DNA of 64,000 bases from Emticicia sp. CRIBPO (GTDB taxonomy: Bacteria; Bacteroidota; Bacteroidia; Cytophagales; Spirosomataceae): NCBI RefSeq assembly GCF_009905725.1, contig NZ_JAAAKV010000008.1, forward strand, positions 186,001-250,000. Reading direction: 5' to 3'. Below, piece by piece: positions 26,210-35,421 of the stretch; the first letter of the stretch is position 1; each line of letters starts with the position of its first letter. A program made the translations under genes and the position numbers. A model generated the notes under the pieces. It saw only the letters and a program-made list of their open reading frames with translations, did not search any database and had not been told where the DNA came from.

Positions 26210-27118
26210 ATGAATAAATACCTGATTTTCTTTTGCTTTACTGCCTTAAGCCTTTCTGCACAAAAAAAAGTAGCTATTACGATTGATGACGTGCCCAACG
26301 TCTGGATCAAAGAAAAATCGGATTCGAAATTTCTTAAGCTGCTTGATTCACTCAATATTCCAGTCGCCATCTTTATCAATGAAGGGCATCTGAACAAAAC
26401 AGAAACGTTTGCTGAGAACCTGACCCTGCTCGAAAACTGGATAAGAAAACCGTATGTTACTACGGGTAACCATACTTTCAATCACCTTCATTATTCAGAA
26501 TCGACACTTGAAAACTATAAAGAAGAAGTTATAAAAGGAGAGGAGCAGACCCGCCGGTTGTCTGGTAAATATCGTAAAAAACTGGAATATTTCAGATTTC
26601 CGTTTAATGACCTGGGAGCTAACAGCCTTCAGCATGCCCAGATACTGGCTTTTTTGCGGTCAAAAAAATACATTAATACGCCTTTTAGTGTAGAAAGCTC
26701 GGATTGGATGTTTAACGGTCTTTATGAGCACTATCTGAAAAAAGGAGACGTGGTTTCAGCCAGGCGGATTGCTGATAAATACGTAAGTCATACGCTCGAG
26801 CAGTTTTCTTTCTTCGAAAAAATATCAGAGGAGTTGTATGGCAGGCAGATCAGCCACATTTATCTGTGCCACGACAATCGTCTGAATACGGATTATTTAT
26901 CTCAGATCACCAACGCGTTGCAAAACAGGAATTACACTTTTGTGAGCCTTAAAGAAAGCCTGAAAGACAAGATATATGATTCAAAAGACCATTTCAAAGG
27001 TAAATGGGGCTTCTCGTGGGTTTATCGCTGGATAAAAGAACCGGCAGAAAGAAGCAGGCTGATGAAACGGGAGCCGTCTATCGCCGAAATCGAAAAGGAA
27101 TTTGAAGGAATGCGTTAA
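26210..27118 (+). CDS. Secreted polysaccharide deacetylase (NodB-type) family protein
   Basis: 302 residues with a signal peptide (NKYLIFFCFTALSLSAQ). NodB motif 1 is VAITIDDVPN and motif 2 is TTGNHTFNHLHYS, giving the Asp and two His metal ligands. FRFPFNDLGANS resembles motif 3, with Phe-Pro rather than Arg-Pro-Pro. The C-terminal third (SHIYLCHDNRLNTDYL) has the last His. It probably deacetylates a cell wall or surface sugar in the periplasm. The last four bases overlap the stop of the convergent FtsX-like gene. Confidence 0.85.
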   Translation: MNKYLIFFCFTALSLSAQKKVAITIDDVPNVWIKEKSDSKFLKLLDSLNIPVAIFINEGHLNKTETFAENLTLLENWIRKPYVTTGNHTFNHLHYSESTLENYKEEVIKGEEQTRRLSGKYRKKLEYFRFPFNDLGANSLQHAQILAFLRSKKYINTPFSVESSDWMFNGLYEHYLKKGDVVSARRIADKYVSHTLEQFSFFEKISEELYGRQISHIYLCHDNRLNTDYLSQITNALQNRNYTFVSLKESLKDKIYDSKDHFKGKWGFSWVYRWIKEPAERSRLMKREPSIAEIEKEFEGMR

Positions 27119-28335
27119 TCTTTGTATTTCAAAGCTTCCACAGGGCTGATCCTCGAAGTGACAAAAGTAGGAATGATCAGGATCATGCCGATGATCAGGA
27201 GTGTTACTACATTGACGATCATGAAAACGGGCCAGTTCCACTCAACAGGTACAAAGCTCATGTAATAGTTTTCCGGATCAAGGTGAAGTAACTTGAATTT
27301 GTCCTGGATAAAACACAAGCCCAGCCCGATGATGTTTCCTGCCAGGAGGCCTTTGATGATGATTTTAAGGCCGTTCCTGATAAAAATACCCCTGATAAGG
27401 CTGTTTAAAGCCCCGATGGATTTAAGAAGGCCAATCATCGGTGTTCTTTCCATGATCATGATCAGCAGTACTGAAATCATGTTAAAAGAAGCCACCGCAA
27501 TGATCAGGATGATCACTAAAATGATGTTTCTGTCCAGGAGGTTGAACCATTCAAAAAACTGGGGCAGCATTTTGGTGATAGGCGAGATCTGGTAGTCCTG
27601 CGGAAGGTCGTCAGCCAGCTGGGCCGCCACCTGGTCTAAATGACTGAAATCTTTCAGGTAAATTTCATAGTGCCCGATTTCATTATCGTTCCAGCCGTTG
27701 ATTTTACGGATCAGGTTAATGTCACCGATAATGTAATTCTGGTCTATTTCTTCAATCCCCGTTTCATAAATGCCTGTGATATGCAATTTCCTTGCTCTGG
27801 GAGGATCCTGGATAAAATAGATCAGGATTTCGTCATTGAGTTTGACGTTTAGTTGGTCTTTTAATTTTCTGCTGATCAGGATATCATTGGAATAGGTCGT
27901 ATCCTTGTGTTGAAAGACTTTTCCCTCAGAGAGATTCATGTCAAAAGTGGACCAGTTGAAGTTCCTGTCAATTCCTTTCAGCACCACTCCGGCGATTTCT
28001 GTCTCTGATTTCAGGATCGCAGACTTGTTGGCGGCCACGTTTACGGTACTGATTTCAGGGTTTTTGGCCAGATATGAATTAATTTCTGAATTAATCGTCA
28101 TAGAAACTTCTTCAAACGAACGATTAAGTGTAATTTTGCTGACCTGAATATGGGAACTGATACTGAAGAGTTTATTCTTGATGGTATTTTTGAATCCGAA
28201 TAAGACGGAAAAGGAAATAAGCAAAGCTGAAAGCCCTAATGCGACACTGGCAATTCCGACTTTGATGATCAGGGAAGAAAAGGTTTGATTTCTGGTGTTT
28301 TGAATTTTATTGGCCAGATAAACAGCGATATTCAT
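27115..28335 (-). CDS. FtsX/LolE-type ABC transporter permease
   Basis: 406 residues. One hydrophobic segment near residues 25-50, then a large periplasmic domain, then three segments at about 265-295, 315-345 and 365-395: the classic FtsX-like MacB/LolCE layout. SRISPVEALKYKD at the end is the typical terminal motif. In Bacteroidota such single permeases are annotated as lipoprotein-releasing (LolE-like); the ATPase partner is not adjacent. Convergent with the deacetylase, sharing a TTAA at their ends. Confidence 0.85.
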   Translation of the reverse strand: MNIAVYLANKIQNTRNQTFSSLIIKVGIASVALGLSALLISFSVLFGFKNTIKNKLFSISSHIQVSKITLNRSFEEVSMTINSEINSYLAKNPEISTVNVAANKSAILKSETEIAGVVLKGIDRNFNWSTFDMNLSEGKVFQHKDTTYSNDILISRKLKDQLNVKLNDEILIYFIQDPPRARKLHITGIYETGIEEIDQNYIIGDINLIRKINGWNDNEIGHYEIYLKDFSHLDQVAAQLADDLPQDYQISPITKMLPQFFEWFNLLDRNIILVIILIIAVASFNMISVLLIMIMERTPMIGLLKSIGALNSLIRGIFIRNGLKIIIKGLLAGNIIGLGLCFIQDKFKLLHLDPENYYMSFVPVEWNWPVFMIVNVVTLLIIGMILIIPTFVTSRISPVEALKYKD

Positions 28336-28664
28336 AGAGAATAAATGAATTCATTAATAAGTGTAATTTCGGCTTTTGTTTTTCTGTATTTGCCTTTACT
28401 CTGTAAATCTAAGGCAAATTATCCAAAGATGGTGCAAAAAAATGACCTGATGCAGAAAAATGACACAATCTCTTCTCTTTACAACTCCGCAGCATCCGGT
28501 TTTCTGTCTGCGGGCCCGGTTCCGGAAATTTCCCCGGTTTTTTTGATTAAAAATTACGTGAACAACTGCTTATCAATGTTTTTGAAGAACACGGATAAGG
28601 GAAATTCTATTTATAAGCATTTTATAACAACGAAGACAAAAATATTTACTTTATAAAGACTGAA
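28336..28664. other. 329-base divergent intergenic region upstream of guaA
   Basis: The gap separates the FtsX-like start from guaA. A 103-codon frame (28345-28656) fills it but has no recognisable domain and is probably chance. I see no exact TAnnTTTG box on the plus strand. Nothing resembling a purine riboswitch core was recognised by eye. Confidence 0.4.
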
Positions 28665-30194
28665 ATGACTGAACAAATTCTGATTATCGATTTCGGATCT
28701 CAATATACTCAGCTGATTGCCAGGAGAGTAAGAGAACTGAATGTTTATTGCGAGATACATCCCTTTAGTAATATTCCTGAAATAAAAGATGAGATTAAAG
28801 GTGTCATCCTTTCCGGAAGTCCCTGCTCGGTAAGAGACGAGGACTCACCGAATATCGACTTTACCAAAATAAGGGGTAAAGTGCCTGTTTTGGGAGTTTG
28901 CTATGGAGCCCAGCTGATGGCTCAGCAAAATGGCGGTCAGGTTAAAGCTTCCTCTACCCGAGAATACGGAAGGGCGATTGTGAGTGAACTGAACGCTGCT
29001 CATCCTCTTTTTAAGAATTTTCCTTTGAACAGCCAGGTGTGGATGTCACACGGTGATACGATTACGGATCTTCCGGAAGGTGCTGAACTGATTGCTTCCA
29101 CAGAATCTGTGAAAGTGGCAGGGTTTTCATTTAAAGATGAACAAACTTACGGTATCCAGTTTCACCCTGAGGTGACCCACTCTGATCACGGAAAGGAATT
29201 GCTTCACAATTTTGTGGTGGATATCTGCGGATGCAGCCAGTCATGGACGTCCGAGTCCTTTGTGGAGTCGACGGTAACTGAGCTTAAAGAACTTTTGGGC
29301 AACGATAAAGTGGTCATGGGGCTTTCAGGTGGTGTTGACTCGTCAGTGGCTGCGGTATTGATTCACAAAGCCATCGGTGAAAACCTGTATTGTATTTTCG
29401 TAGACAACGGATTGCTCAGGAAAAATGAATATGACCAGGTACTTGATTCTTATAAGGGCCTCGGCCTCAATGTCATAGGAGTAGATGCCAAACAGCGTTT
29501 TTATGATGCTCTGGCAGGTTTGGTTGATCCTGAACAAAAAAGAAAAGCCATTGGCAAGACGTTCATTGATGTTTTTGACGATGAGTCTCATAAAATAGAA
29601 GATGTGAAATGGTTAGGCCAGGGTACTATTTACCCTGATATTATCGAGTCGGTTTCTGTAAAAGGACCTTCGGTAACCATCAAATCGCACCATAACGTGG
29701 GAGGTTTGCCTGACTACATGAAATTGAAGATCGTAGAACCTCTTAAACTGCTTTTCAAAGACGGTGTCAGAGAAGTAGGGGCCTCATTGGGCATGCCGAA
29801 ACATATCCTGGGTCGTCATCCTTTCCCGGGTCCGGGTCTGGGTATCAGGATATTGAGTGATATCACCCCTGAAAAAGTACAGATCCTTCAGGAAGTGGAC
29901 TATATCTTTATCCAGGGCCTTAAGGATGCCGGTCTTTATGACGTGGTATGGCAGGCTGGTGCTATGCTTTTACCGGTTCAGAGTGTCGGTGTCATGGGCG
30001 ATGAAAGAACCTATGAAAACGTGGTAGCCCTGAGAGCAGTGACCAGCGTGGACGGCATGACGGCCGACTGGGCTCAATTGCCTTATGAGTTCCTGGCCAA
30101 TGTATCCAATGCCATCATCAACAGGGTGAAAGGGGTTAACAGGGTGGTGTATGACATCAGCTCAAAACCGCCGGCTACCATAGAATGGGAATAA
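28665..30194 (+). CDS. guaA: GMP synthase (glutamine-hydrolysing)
   Basis: 509 residues. It converts XMP to GMP with glutamine and ATP. The class I amidotransferase domain has the catalytic Cys79 in [10 protein letters not shown] and the His-Glu pair in [11 protein letters not shown]. The ATP pyrophosphatase domain has [15 protein letters not shown] near residue 218, and the C-terminal dimerisation domain ends [10 protein letters not shown], the conserved GuaA tail. Single-chain form, normal length. A bidirectional terminator follows. Confidence 0.96.
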   Translation: MTEQILIIDFGSQYTQLIARRVRELNVYCEIHPFSNIPEIKDEIKGVILSGSPCSVRDEDSPNIDFTKIRGKVPVLGVCYGAQLMAQQNGGQVKASSTREYGRAIVSELNAAHPLFKNFPLNSQVWMSHGDTITDLPEGAELIASTESVKVAGFSFKDEQTYGIQFHPEVTHSDHGKELLHNFVVDICGCSQSWTSESFVESTVTELKELLGNDKVVMGLSGGVDSSVAAVLIHKAIGENLYCIFVDNGLLRKNEYDQVLDSYKGLGLNVIGVDAKQRFYDALAGLVDPEQKRKAIGKTFIDVFDDESHKIEDVKWLGQGTIYPDIIESVSVKGPSVTIKSHHNVGGLPDYMKLKIVEPLKLLFKDGVREVGASLGMPKHILGRHPFPGPGLGIRILSDITPEKVQILQEVDYIFIQGLKDAGLYDVVWQAGAMLLPVQSVGVMGDERTYENVVALRAVTSVDGMTADWAQLPYEFLANVSNAIINRVKGVNRVVYDISSKPPATIEWE

Positions 30195-30200
30195 TATTAA

Positions 30201-30235
30201 AAAAGCCACGTTCATCACGTGGCTTTTTCTTTTTC
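30201..30235. terminator. Bidirectional terminator between guaA and ctlX-like gene
   Basis: AGCCACGT (30204-30211) and ACGTGGCT (30217-30224) form a perfect stem with a 5-base loop, flanked by an A-run on the left and a T-rich run on the right, so it can stop transcripts from both convergent genes. Confidence 0.85.
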
Positions 30236-30248
30236 TATATCGGTTAAA

Positions 30249-31181
30249 TCAGTTTTCGAGTTTGGGCAGGTGAATCTCTGCCAGCATACAGCGGGCCGAT
30301 CCTCCTCCCAGCGTTTCTATCACTCCGAGGTCACAGGCCAGAATTTCGGCTTTTTCTTCCAGGTTGTTGACCTGTAAAGGCGTTAATGAGTTCAATGCCC
30401 TTTCTGACATGACGAGGAACTTCTTTTCCAGGTTATTTTTGACTAAAAGCATATTGCCTGCAAAATTCTCCATTTGCTCCAGCGTGATCTCGATGATTTC
30501 CTTGCCTGAGCTTTCCAGTTTTTGTTTGAGCATAAGTCTTTCATCCAGGTCTTTGACAGAATCAAGGCATACGACACAGAAATTGTCACCCATACACATC
30601 ATGACGTTGGTATGATAAATAGGCTCCTCAAACCTGTCTGAGGCATGAAATTTCACTACTTCATACCCGTTCATCTGTTTCTGCCAGGCTTTCAGTACTT
30701 CTTCGTTGGTTCTGCTCGACAGGCAAGCATAGGCTATTCTCTGCATTCTGTCCAGCACCAGGCTGCCGGTCCCTTCCAGGAACTTTCCTTCTTTTTCGAA
30801 ATGAGAAAAATCAAGCACCACATCCAGGTCGAAGTGCTTACGCAGGTCATCTACAATGTCCAATCTCCGCTCAGCACGGCGGTTTTCAGCCTCCATAGGA
30901 TACAGAATCACCTTCCCGCTGTAATGCATGGAAATCCAGTTATTGGGAAAAATACTGTCAGGCGTAAACGGCTCGGGGGTATCTTCATAAAGAAAGATAT
31001 TGATACCGTTGATTTTAAGCTGTTTTACAAAGAAATCAAACGATTCCTGGGCAGAGTCCTGTGCAAAAAAATCGTCTTTCTCAAACTTTTTCTGAAACTT
31101 GTTTGAGTAGGCCGTTTCTTCGTTATAATCAAAGTTGACAGGCCTGATCATTAAGATATTTGAGGTGATTTGTTCTTGCAT
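30249..31181 (-). CDS. ctlX: CtlX-like citrulline-utilisation hydrolase (arginine deiminase superfamily)
   Basis: 310 residues from ATG 31181 (MQEQITSNILMIRPVNF). The guanidino-group-modifying fold is recognised by MIRPVNFDYN, DSIFPNNWISMH, FLEGTGSLVLDR, PIYHTNVMMCMG with the catalytic His, and the C-terminal GGGSARCMLAE with the catalytic Cys near 298. The NNW motif is typical of the CtlX group, implicated in citrulline hydrolysis; arginine or related guanidino substrates are also possible. The following gene upstream is a second superfamily member in the same orientation, so a joint role in arginine or citrulline catabolism is inferred. Confidence 0.8.
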   Translation of the reverse strand: MQEQITSNILMIRPVNFDYNEETAYSNKFQKKFEKDDFFAQDSAQESFDFFVKQLKINGINIFLYEDTPEPFTPDSIFPNNWISMHYSGKVILYPMEAENRRAERRLDIVDDLRKHFDLDVVLDFSHFEKEGKFLEGTGSLVLDRMQRIAYACLSSRTNEEVLKAWQKQMNGYEVVKFHASDRFEEPIYHTNVMMCMGDNFCVVCLDSVKDLDERLMLKQKLESSGKEIIEITLEQMENFAGNMLLVKNNLEKKFLVMSERALNSLTPLQVNNLEEKAEILACDLGVIETLGGGSARCMLAEIHLPKLEN

Positions 31182-31285
31182 GTTTAGTTTGTTTTTGAAA
31201 TTGATCAAGTCTGTATATGACTTGGAATAAATTTACATTTTTTTCAAAATATAACCGAAAATTATCTTGAAAAAATACTTTTTTA

Positions 31286-32752
31286 TCAGTCCACAGAAGC
31301 TCTTAGCAACGGTAAACTCATACAATGTGACCCACCCCTGGCTCTCGACAGCTCCGCAGAGGGCAACAGGATAATGGTATCGGTCAGGGTTTCAGGCGAC
31401 AGCTCGTCGTTTTCAAATTTCTGAAGCAGGTCTGCTGCTTTGATGGTAGAAAAACCGTTGGCTCTGAACGCCTCGCTGGTCTTGTCGTTACGGTCATAGC
31501 CGATAGCTACGCCATCTTTCAGCACCAGCAGATTACACGAGTCCGTCCACTGTTCACGGGCCCCGTAAGGGAATATATTGTTGCCGGAATACACAAATTT
31601 CACCGGCTCCTGGCATTTCAGGTCAATCTCAGAAATGTATTTGAGTAATTCCTCCAGGTTATCAAAAGAGCGGTGTTTGATCTGCGAATCTTCTGCATAA
31701 AACTGCTTAATGATGATCTCTTCCGGGCTGGTTTTCTGACCGATTTCGTCCCACACGGATTCTTTTTGAGCCTGGTCACTTGTTCTGCCCAGTGAGCCGA
31801 GCAAAACCCATACGTTTTTCTTGATCTGGGTGAAAATGGTGTCAATGTGCATATAATCACGCTTGGCCGGGATTTTGATCAGGCTTACTTTCTTCACAAT
31901 ATTCTTTTCCAGCAACTTCCGGATGACCTGCCTGGCGGCTTCCACACTCGTTCTTTCACTGATGCCGATCAGCAAATGCCCCGGGGCGACCATCATCACA
32001 TCGCCGCCCTCCAGCGTATCAATGCGATTCTCCTGTTCGTCTTCAGGCAAAAGGAAATGCTCTTCATCTTCTTCAATTTCGATGATTTTACCCCTCAGCT
32101 CTTCGAAATAAGGGTGGTTAAAAAAGATATACTTGGTCAGAAGCGATTCCCTTGAACGGGCAGCACGGGCCGGCTTGTTCAATATGATATGGTCATTGAC
32201 CACAATGCCGATGTCCCTGGTAAATATCAGGTTCGGAATAGGAGGGAAGAACATCTCGCCTTCAGAGGTAAGTCCCGTAATCAGGATTTTAGAAAGCTCG
32301 ATGGAATCAAGCGTCATAAAACTGAGCATTTCCGCATAAGAGCACTCTTCAATGGCACAAACAGCCGCTACCAGCTGTGTTTTTACCTGGTTCATATCCA
32401 GCACATCGGCCAGCAGGGTTTCAAATTCTATCACCTTATCAGACCTGAAATACTCCTTCTTGTCAGGTTTATAGAAATTCCTGGACAGGTCGTTATCAAT
32501 GTCGTTCAGTTTGCCTTTTATCTTTTCAGTATCGAGAAAGTACAACAGGATTTTAACATAAAAATCGTACTCATCCTTACGCATGGTGTCCAGATGCACA
32601 ATGTCTTCAAAAAGCCAGTCCTGGGCTTTGGAGGGCACTACCTTGCCAAGGCCGCTGTCGGGGCTGTGTATTAAAAGTCTTTTAAGTGCTGAAACTTCAG
32701 AGCAAACGAAAATAGATGAGGCTTTTTCCTCATTACTGGTATTATGTATCAT
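31286..32752 (-). CDS. Arginine deiminase family protein
   Basis: 488 residues. Motifs in order: SEVSALKRLLIHSPD at the N-terminus, FTRDIGIV (Asp 180), LEGGDVM (248-251), MHIDTIFTQ with His302 and Asp304, and RGGSHCMSLPL with Cys477. These are the binding and catalytic residues of arginine deiminase (ArcA), which makes citrulline and ammonia from arginine. The chain is longer than ArcA (about 410), mainly in the helical insert around 60-165, so it may act on another guanidino compound. No arcB or arcC is adjacent. The CtlX-like gene lies 104 bases downstream. Confidence 0.8.
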   Translation of the reverse strand: MIHNTSNEEKASSIFVCSEVSALKRLLIHSPDSGLGKVVPSKAQDWLFEDIVHLDTMRKDEYDFYVKILLYFLDTEKIKGKLNDIDNDLSRNFYKPDKKEYFRSDKVIEFETLLADVLDMNQVKTQLVAAVCAIEECSYAEMLSFMTLDSIELSKILITGLTSEGEMFFPPIPNLIFTRDIGIVVNDHIILNKPARAARSRESLLTKYIFFNHPYFEELRGKIIEIEEDEEHFLLPEDEQENRIDTLEGGDVMMVAPGHLLIGISERTSVEAARQVIRKLLEKNIVKKVSLIKIPAKRDYMHIDTIFTQIKKNVWVLLGSLGRTSDQAQKESVWDEIGQKTSPEEIIIKQFYAEDSQIKHRSFDNLEELLKYISEIDLKCQEPVKFVYSGNNIFPYGAREQWTDSCNLLVLKDGVAIGYDRNDKTSEAFRANGFSTIKAADLLQKFENDELSPETLTDTIILLPSAELSRARGGSHCMSLPLLRASVD

Positions 32753-32896
32753 GGAAATGATCTTTTAAATGATTAAATAAACAACAACCGGGGGATTAAC
32801 CGGGAATCATTTAAACCCAAACTGAGCAATGAAGAATAGCAGTAGCTGCAGGTATATTTTCGAAAAGGAATTCATTGATGAAACATTTGAATTGCA

Positions 32897-32904
32897 CAAA
32901 TTTA
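32897..32904 (-). promoter_or_regulatory. Weak -7 candidate for the deiminase gene
   Basis: Minus strand TAAATTTG fits TAnnTTTG, but the implied leader is about 145 bases and no -33 box is seen. Confidence 0.25.
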
Positions 32905-33133
32905 TTATAATTAAGTTCAAAAAAAAACTTATTCATCATAATTTGAAGACTTTCGGGGATCGGGCGGGATGCTCGTAAAGATCACTTAATATAAGCTGCC
33001 TGAATGTTAAGAAATTGCCAAAAAGTAAAGGAAATAACCTGTTTTCGGGTCAAATCTTTTCGCTTTTGGGGAACGTGGTTCGTTTATTTAGAGTTTATAT
33101 AAATATTAGCACAATGATTTTAGTATTTAGTGC

Positions 33134-33141
33134 TATCTTTG
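33134..33141 (+). promoter_or_regulatory. -7 box for the suf operon
   Basis: TATCTTTG, an exact TAnnTTTG match 31 bases before the sufC ATG. It shows that sufC starts its own transcript. Confidence 0.5.
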
Positions 33142-33172
33142 TGGTCGAAAAAAAACGTTGAAATTTATTATT

Positions 33173-33943
33173 ATGCTGAAAATCAGTAATTTACATGCAA
33201 GGGTAGAGGAAAAAGAGATTTTAAGAGGTATAAATCTTGAAGTCAAACCTGGCGAAGTACATGCCATCATGGGACCGAATGGTTCCGGCAAGAGTACTTT
33301 GGCTTCTGTTTTGGCTGGAAGAGAGGATTATGAGGTTACAGAAGGCACAGTTGAATTTTTAGGTAAGGATTTATTAGAACTTGCTCCTGAAGAAAGAGCA
33401 GCGGAAGGTATTTTTCTGGCATTTCAATATCCTGTGGAAATTCCGGGTGTTACCACTGTCAATTTCCTGAAAACAGCCATCAATCAGATCAGAAAGTATC
33501 ACGGTAAAGATCCTATAGATGCAGCTCAGTTTCTTAAACTGATGAAGCAGAAAGCCAAATCTGTGAAAATAGATGATCAGCTGCTCAGAAGATCTCTGAA
33601 CGAAGGTTTTTCCGGTGGCGAAAAGAAAAGAAACGAGATTTTCCAGATGGCGATGCTTGAGCCTCAGCTGGGTCTTCTTGACGAAACCGACTCAGGATTG
33701 GATATTGATGCACTCAGAATTGTCGCTGACGGCGTGAACGAACTGCGTTCTGCCAACAGGTCATTTATCGTAGTAACTCACTACCAGCGTCTTCTTGATT
33801 ATATCGTCCCTGATTTTGTACACGTATTGTACAAAGGCAGAATCGTAAAATCAGGAACGAAGGAGCTCGCTTTGGAGCTTGAAGAAAAAGGTTATGATTG
33901 GATCAAGGCCGAAGCGGATGCCGCAGAAGCTTCAGTGGCTTAA
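33173..33943 (+). CDS. sufC: Fe-S cluster assembly ATPase SufC
   Basis: 256 residues from ATG 33173 (MLKISNLHARVEEKEIL); a TTG five codons earlier is unlikely. An ABC-type ATPase: Walker A GPNGSGKST, Q-loop FQYPVEIPGV, signature FSGGEKKRNEI, Walker B LGLLDETDSGLD and the switch His in VVTHYQR. In other bacteria it powers the SufBC2D scaffold complex. First gene of the local suf run; sufD starts 24 bases on. sufB, normally adjacent, is missing. Confidence 0.95.
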   Translation: MLKISNLHARVEEKEILRGINLEVKPGEVHAIMGPNGSGKSTLASVLAGREDYEVTEGTVEFLGKDLLELAPEERAAEGIFLAFQYPVEIPGVTTVNFLKTAINQIRKYHGKDPIDAAQFLKLMKQKAKSVKIDDQLLRRSLNEGFSGGEKKRNEIFQMAMLEPQLGLLDETDSGLDIDALRIVADGVNELRSANRSFIVVTHYQRLLDYIVPDFVHVLYKGRIVKSGTKELALELEEKGYDWIKAEADAAEASVA

Positions 33944-33967
33944 TTTTTAACCCAATAAAGAATTTAG

Positions 33968-35281
33968 ATGTCAAATACAGATATGCAAACTCAGTTATTG
34001 TCTGATTTTCAGGCGTATCAAAACGGGTTGAACGGGAAGGCTGAAACACCTTTCAACCAGTTGAGAAGGCTCGCAATGGACAATTTCTCCAACCTGGGTT
34101 TTCCTACCACCAAACATGAGGAATGGAAATATTCCAATGTTAAAAAACTGGTAGAAAAATCTTATAATTTTCACCCGAAAAGTGAGGCCGGCGAAGATGA
34201 GCTTTCAGCATTGCCCATTCCTGATCTTGCCGGAAATATCCTTTACTTTATTAATGGTATTTTTCACCCCGAGCTTTCTACCTTACAGACTCCGGATGAT
34301 AAACTGAAGATCATTACTTTAAGCCAGGCGATCACGGAGTTTCCGGATTTGCTGAATGAATATTACGGGAAATTCACGGATAACATCACTGAATCATTCA
34401 CCGCCCTCAATACGGCCATGGCCAATGACGGTGTGGTGGTTTTTATTCCTGACAATACGACACTCGAAGAACCGGTGATCATGAGGATGATCGGAGATGT
34501 GAGAGAGGAAAATGTAGGTTCATTTGTAAGAAACCTCGTGGTAGTCGGTAAAAACGCCGAAGTTAAAATTGCAGAATCATTCAGAACCCTGGGCGAAAAG
34601 TCAGGTTTTGTGAATGCTGTGACTGAAATCATCGTTGGAGAAGACGCCAGAGTGGATTATTATAAAGTACAGGATGACAACGATGAATCGTTCCATATCG
34701 GTACAACACAGGTGTATCAGAAAGACAGAAGTTATTTTTATTCGGCTACAGTGACCATCAACGGTGGTTTTGTCAGGAATAACCTTAACCTGATCCTTGA
34801 CGGGCAACACATTAATTCGTACATGTACGGATTGTATATTCCTGACAAAAAACAACATATCGACAACCACACCCTGGTAGACCACAGAAAGCCTAATTGT
34901 CAGAGCAACGAGCTTTACAAAGGTATCCTGATGGGTAAATCAACAGGTGTTTTCAATGGTAAGATATTTGTTCAGGAAGATGCCCAGAAAACCAACGCCT
35001 ATCAGAACTGCCGTAACGTGATTGTTTCGGATTCTGCTACCATGAACACAAAACCGCAGCTCGAAATCTGGGCTGATGACGTTAAATGTTCCCATGGTAC
35101 CACCACAGGTAAATTGAACGACGACGCTATATTTTATATGCAGTCAAGGGGTATTCCCAAGCAGGAAGCCATTAAACTGCAGTTACTGGCCTTTGCTGAA
35201 GATGTAGTTTCGCAAATTAAAATTGATGGCATCAGAAACTATCTTGAAGTGCTGATTCGTGAGAAATTGCATGGGAATTAA
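33968..35281 (+). CDS. sufD: Fe-S cluster assembly protein SufD
   Basis: 437 residues. The N-terminal helical part contains FPTTKHEEWKYSNVKKL, and the beta-helix core has NLVVVGKNAEVKIAE, DHRKPNCQSNELYKGIL and the conserved C-terminal KCSHGTTTGKLNDDAIFYMQSRG with the Cys and His of SufD. Partners SufB and SufC in the scaffold complex. Its end is followed by a terminator-like hairpin before sufS. Confidence 0.95.
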   Translation: MSNTDMQTQLLSDFQAYQNGLNGKAETPFNQLRRLAMDNFSNLGFPTTKHEEWKYSNVKKLVEKSYNFHPKSEAGEDELSALPIPDLAGNILYFINGIFHPELSTLQTPDDKLKIITLSQAITEFPDLLNEYYGKFTDNITESFTALNTAMANDGVVVFIPDNTTLEEPVIMRMIGDVREENVGSFVRNLVVVGKNAEVKIAESFRTLGEKSGFVNAVTEIIVGEDARVDYYKVQDDNDESFHIGTTQVYQKDRSYFYSATVTINGGFVRNNLNLILDGQHINSYMYGLYIPDKKQHIDNHTLVDHRKPNCQSNELYKGILMGKSTGVFNGKIFVQEDAQKTNAYQNCRNVIVSDSATMNTKPQLEIWADDVKCSHGTTTGKLNDDAIFYMQSRGIPKQEAIKLQLLAFAEDVVSQIKIDGIRNYLEVLIREKLHGN

Positions 35282-35299
35282 TCTCCGAAGATACGATAT

Positions 35300-35332
35300 A
35301 AAGCACAACTGCCCCGGGCGGTTGTGCTTTTT
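35300..35332 (+). terminator. Terminator-like hairpin between sufD and sufS
   Basis: AAGCACAAC (35301-35309) pairs with GTTGTGCTT (35321-35329), extended inward by further pairs, then TTTT. It could end a sufCD transcript or attenuate into sufS, 90 bases downstream. Confidence 0.75.
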
Positions 35333-35421
35333 GTTATCCCACACACAAACTAAAAGGTTTTAAAAGTTGTTGTCAAAGGACTCCCGTCTTGCGGGACCGG
35401 GATATAAAAAGTATAAAACTC

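Larger units (their letters stand above)
32753..33172. other. 420-base divergent region between the deiminase gene and sufC
   Basis: AT-rich non-coding gap. It carries the sufC -7 box at 33134-33141 and, on the other strand, a weak TAAATTTG at 32897-32904. No sufB coding sequence or its remnant is seen here. Confidence 0.5.

Noticed and set aside
28345-28656. 103-codon frame between the FtsX-like gene and guaA
   Set aside because: It has a hydrophobic start but no recognisable domain, weak composition and occupies a gap that must also hold the guaA promoter. Likely chance.
32753-33172. Possible sufB remnant upstream of sufC
   Set aside because: No frame or motif of SufB is recognised in any of the frames in this gap.
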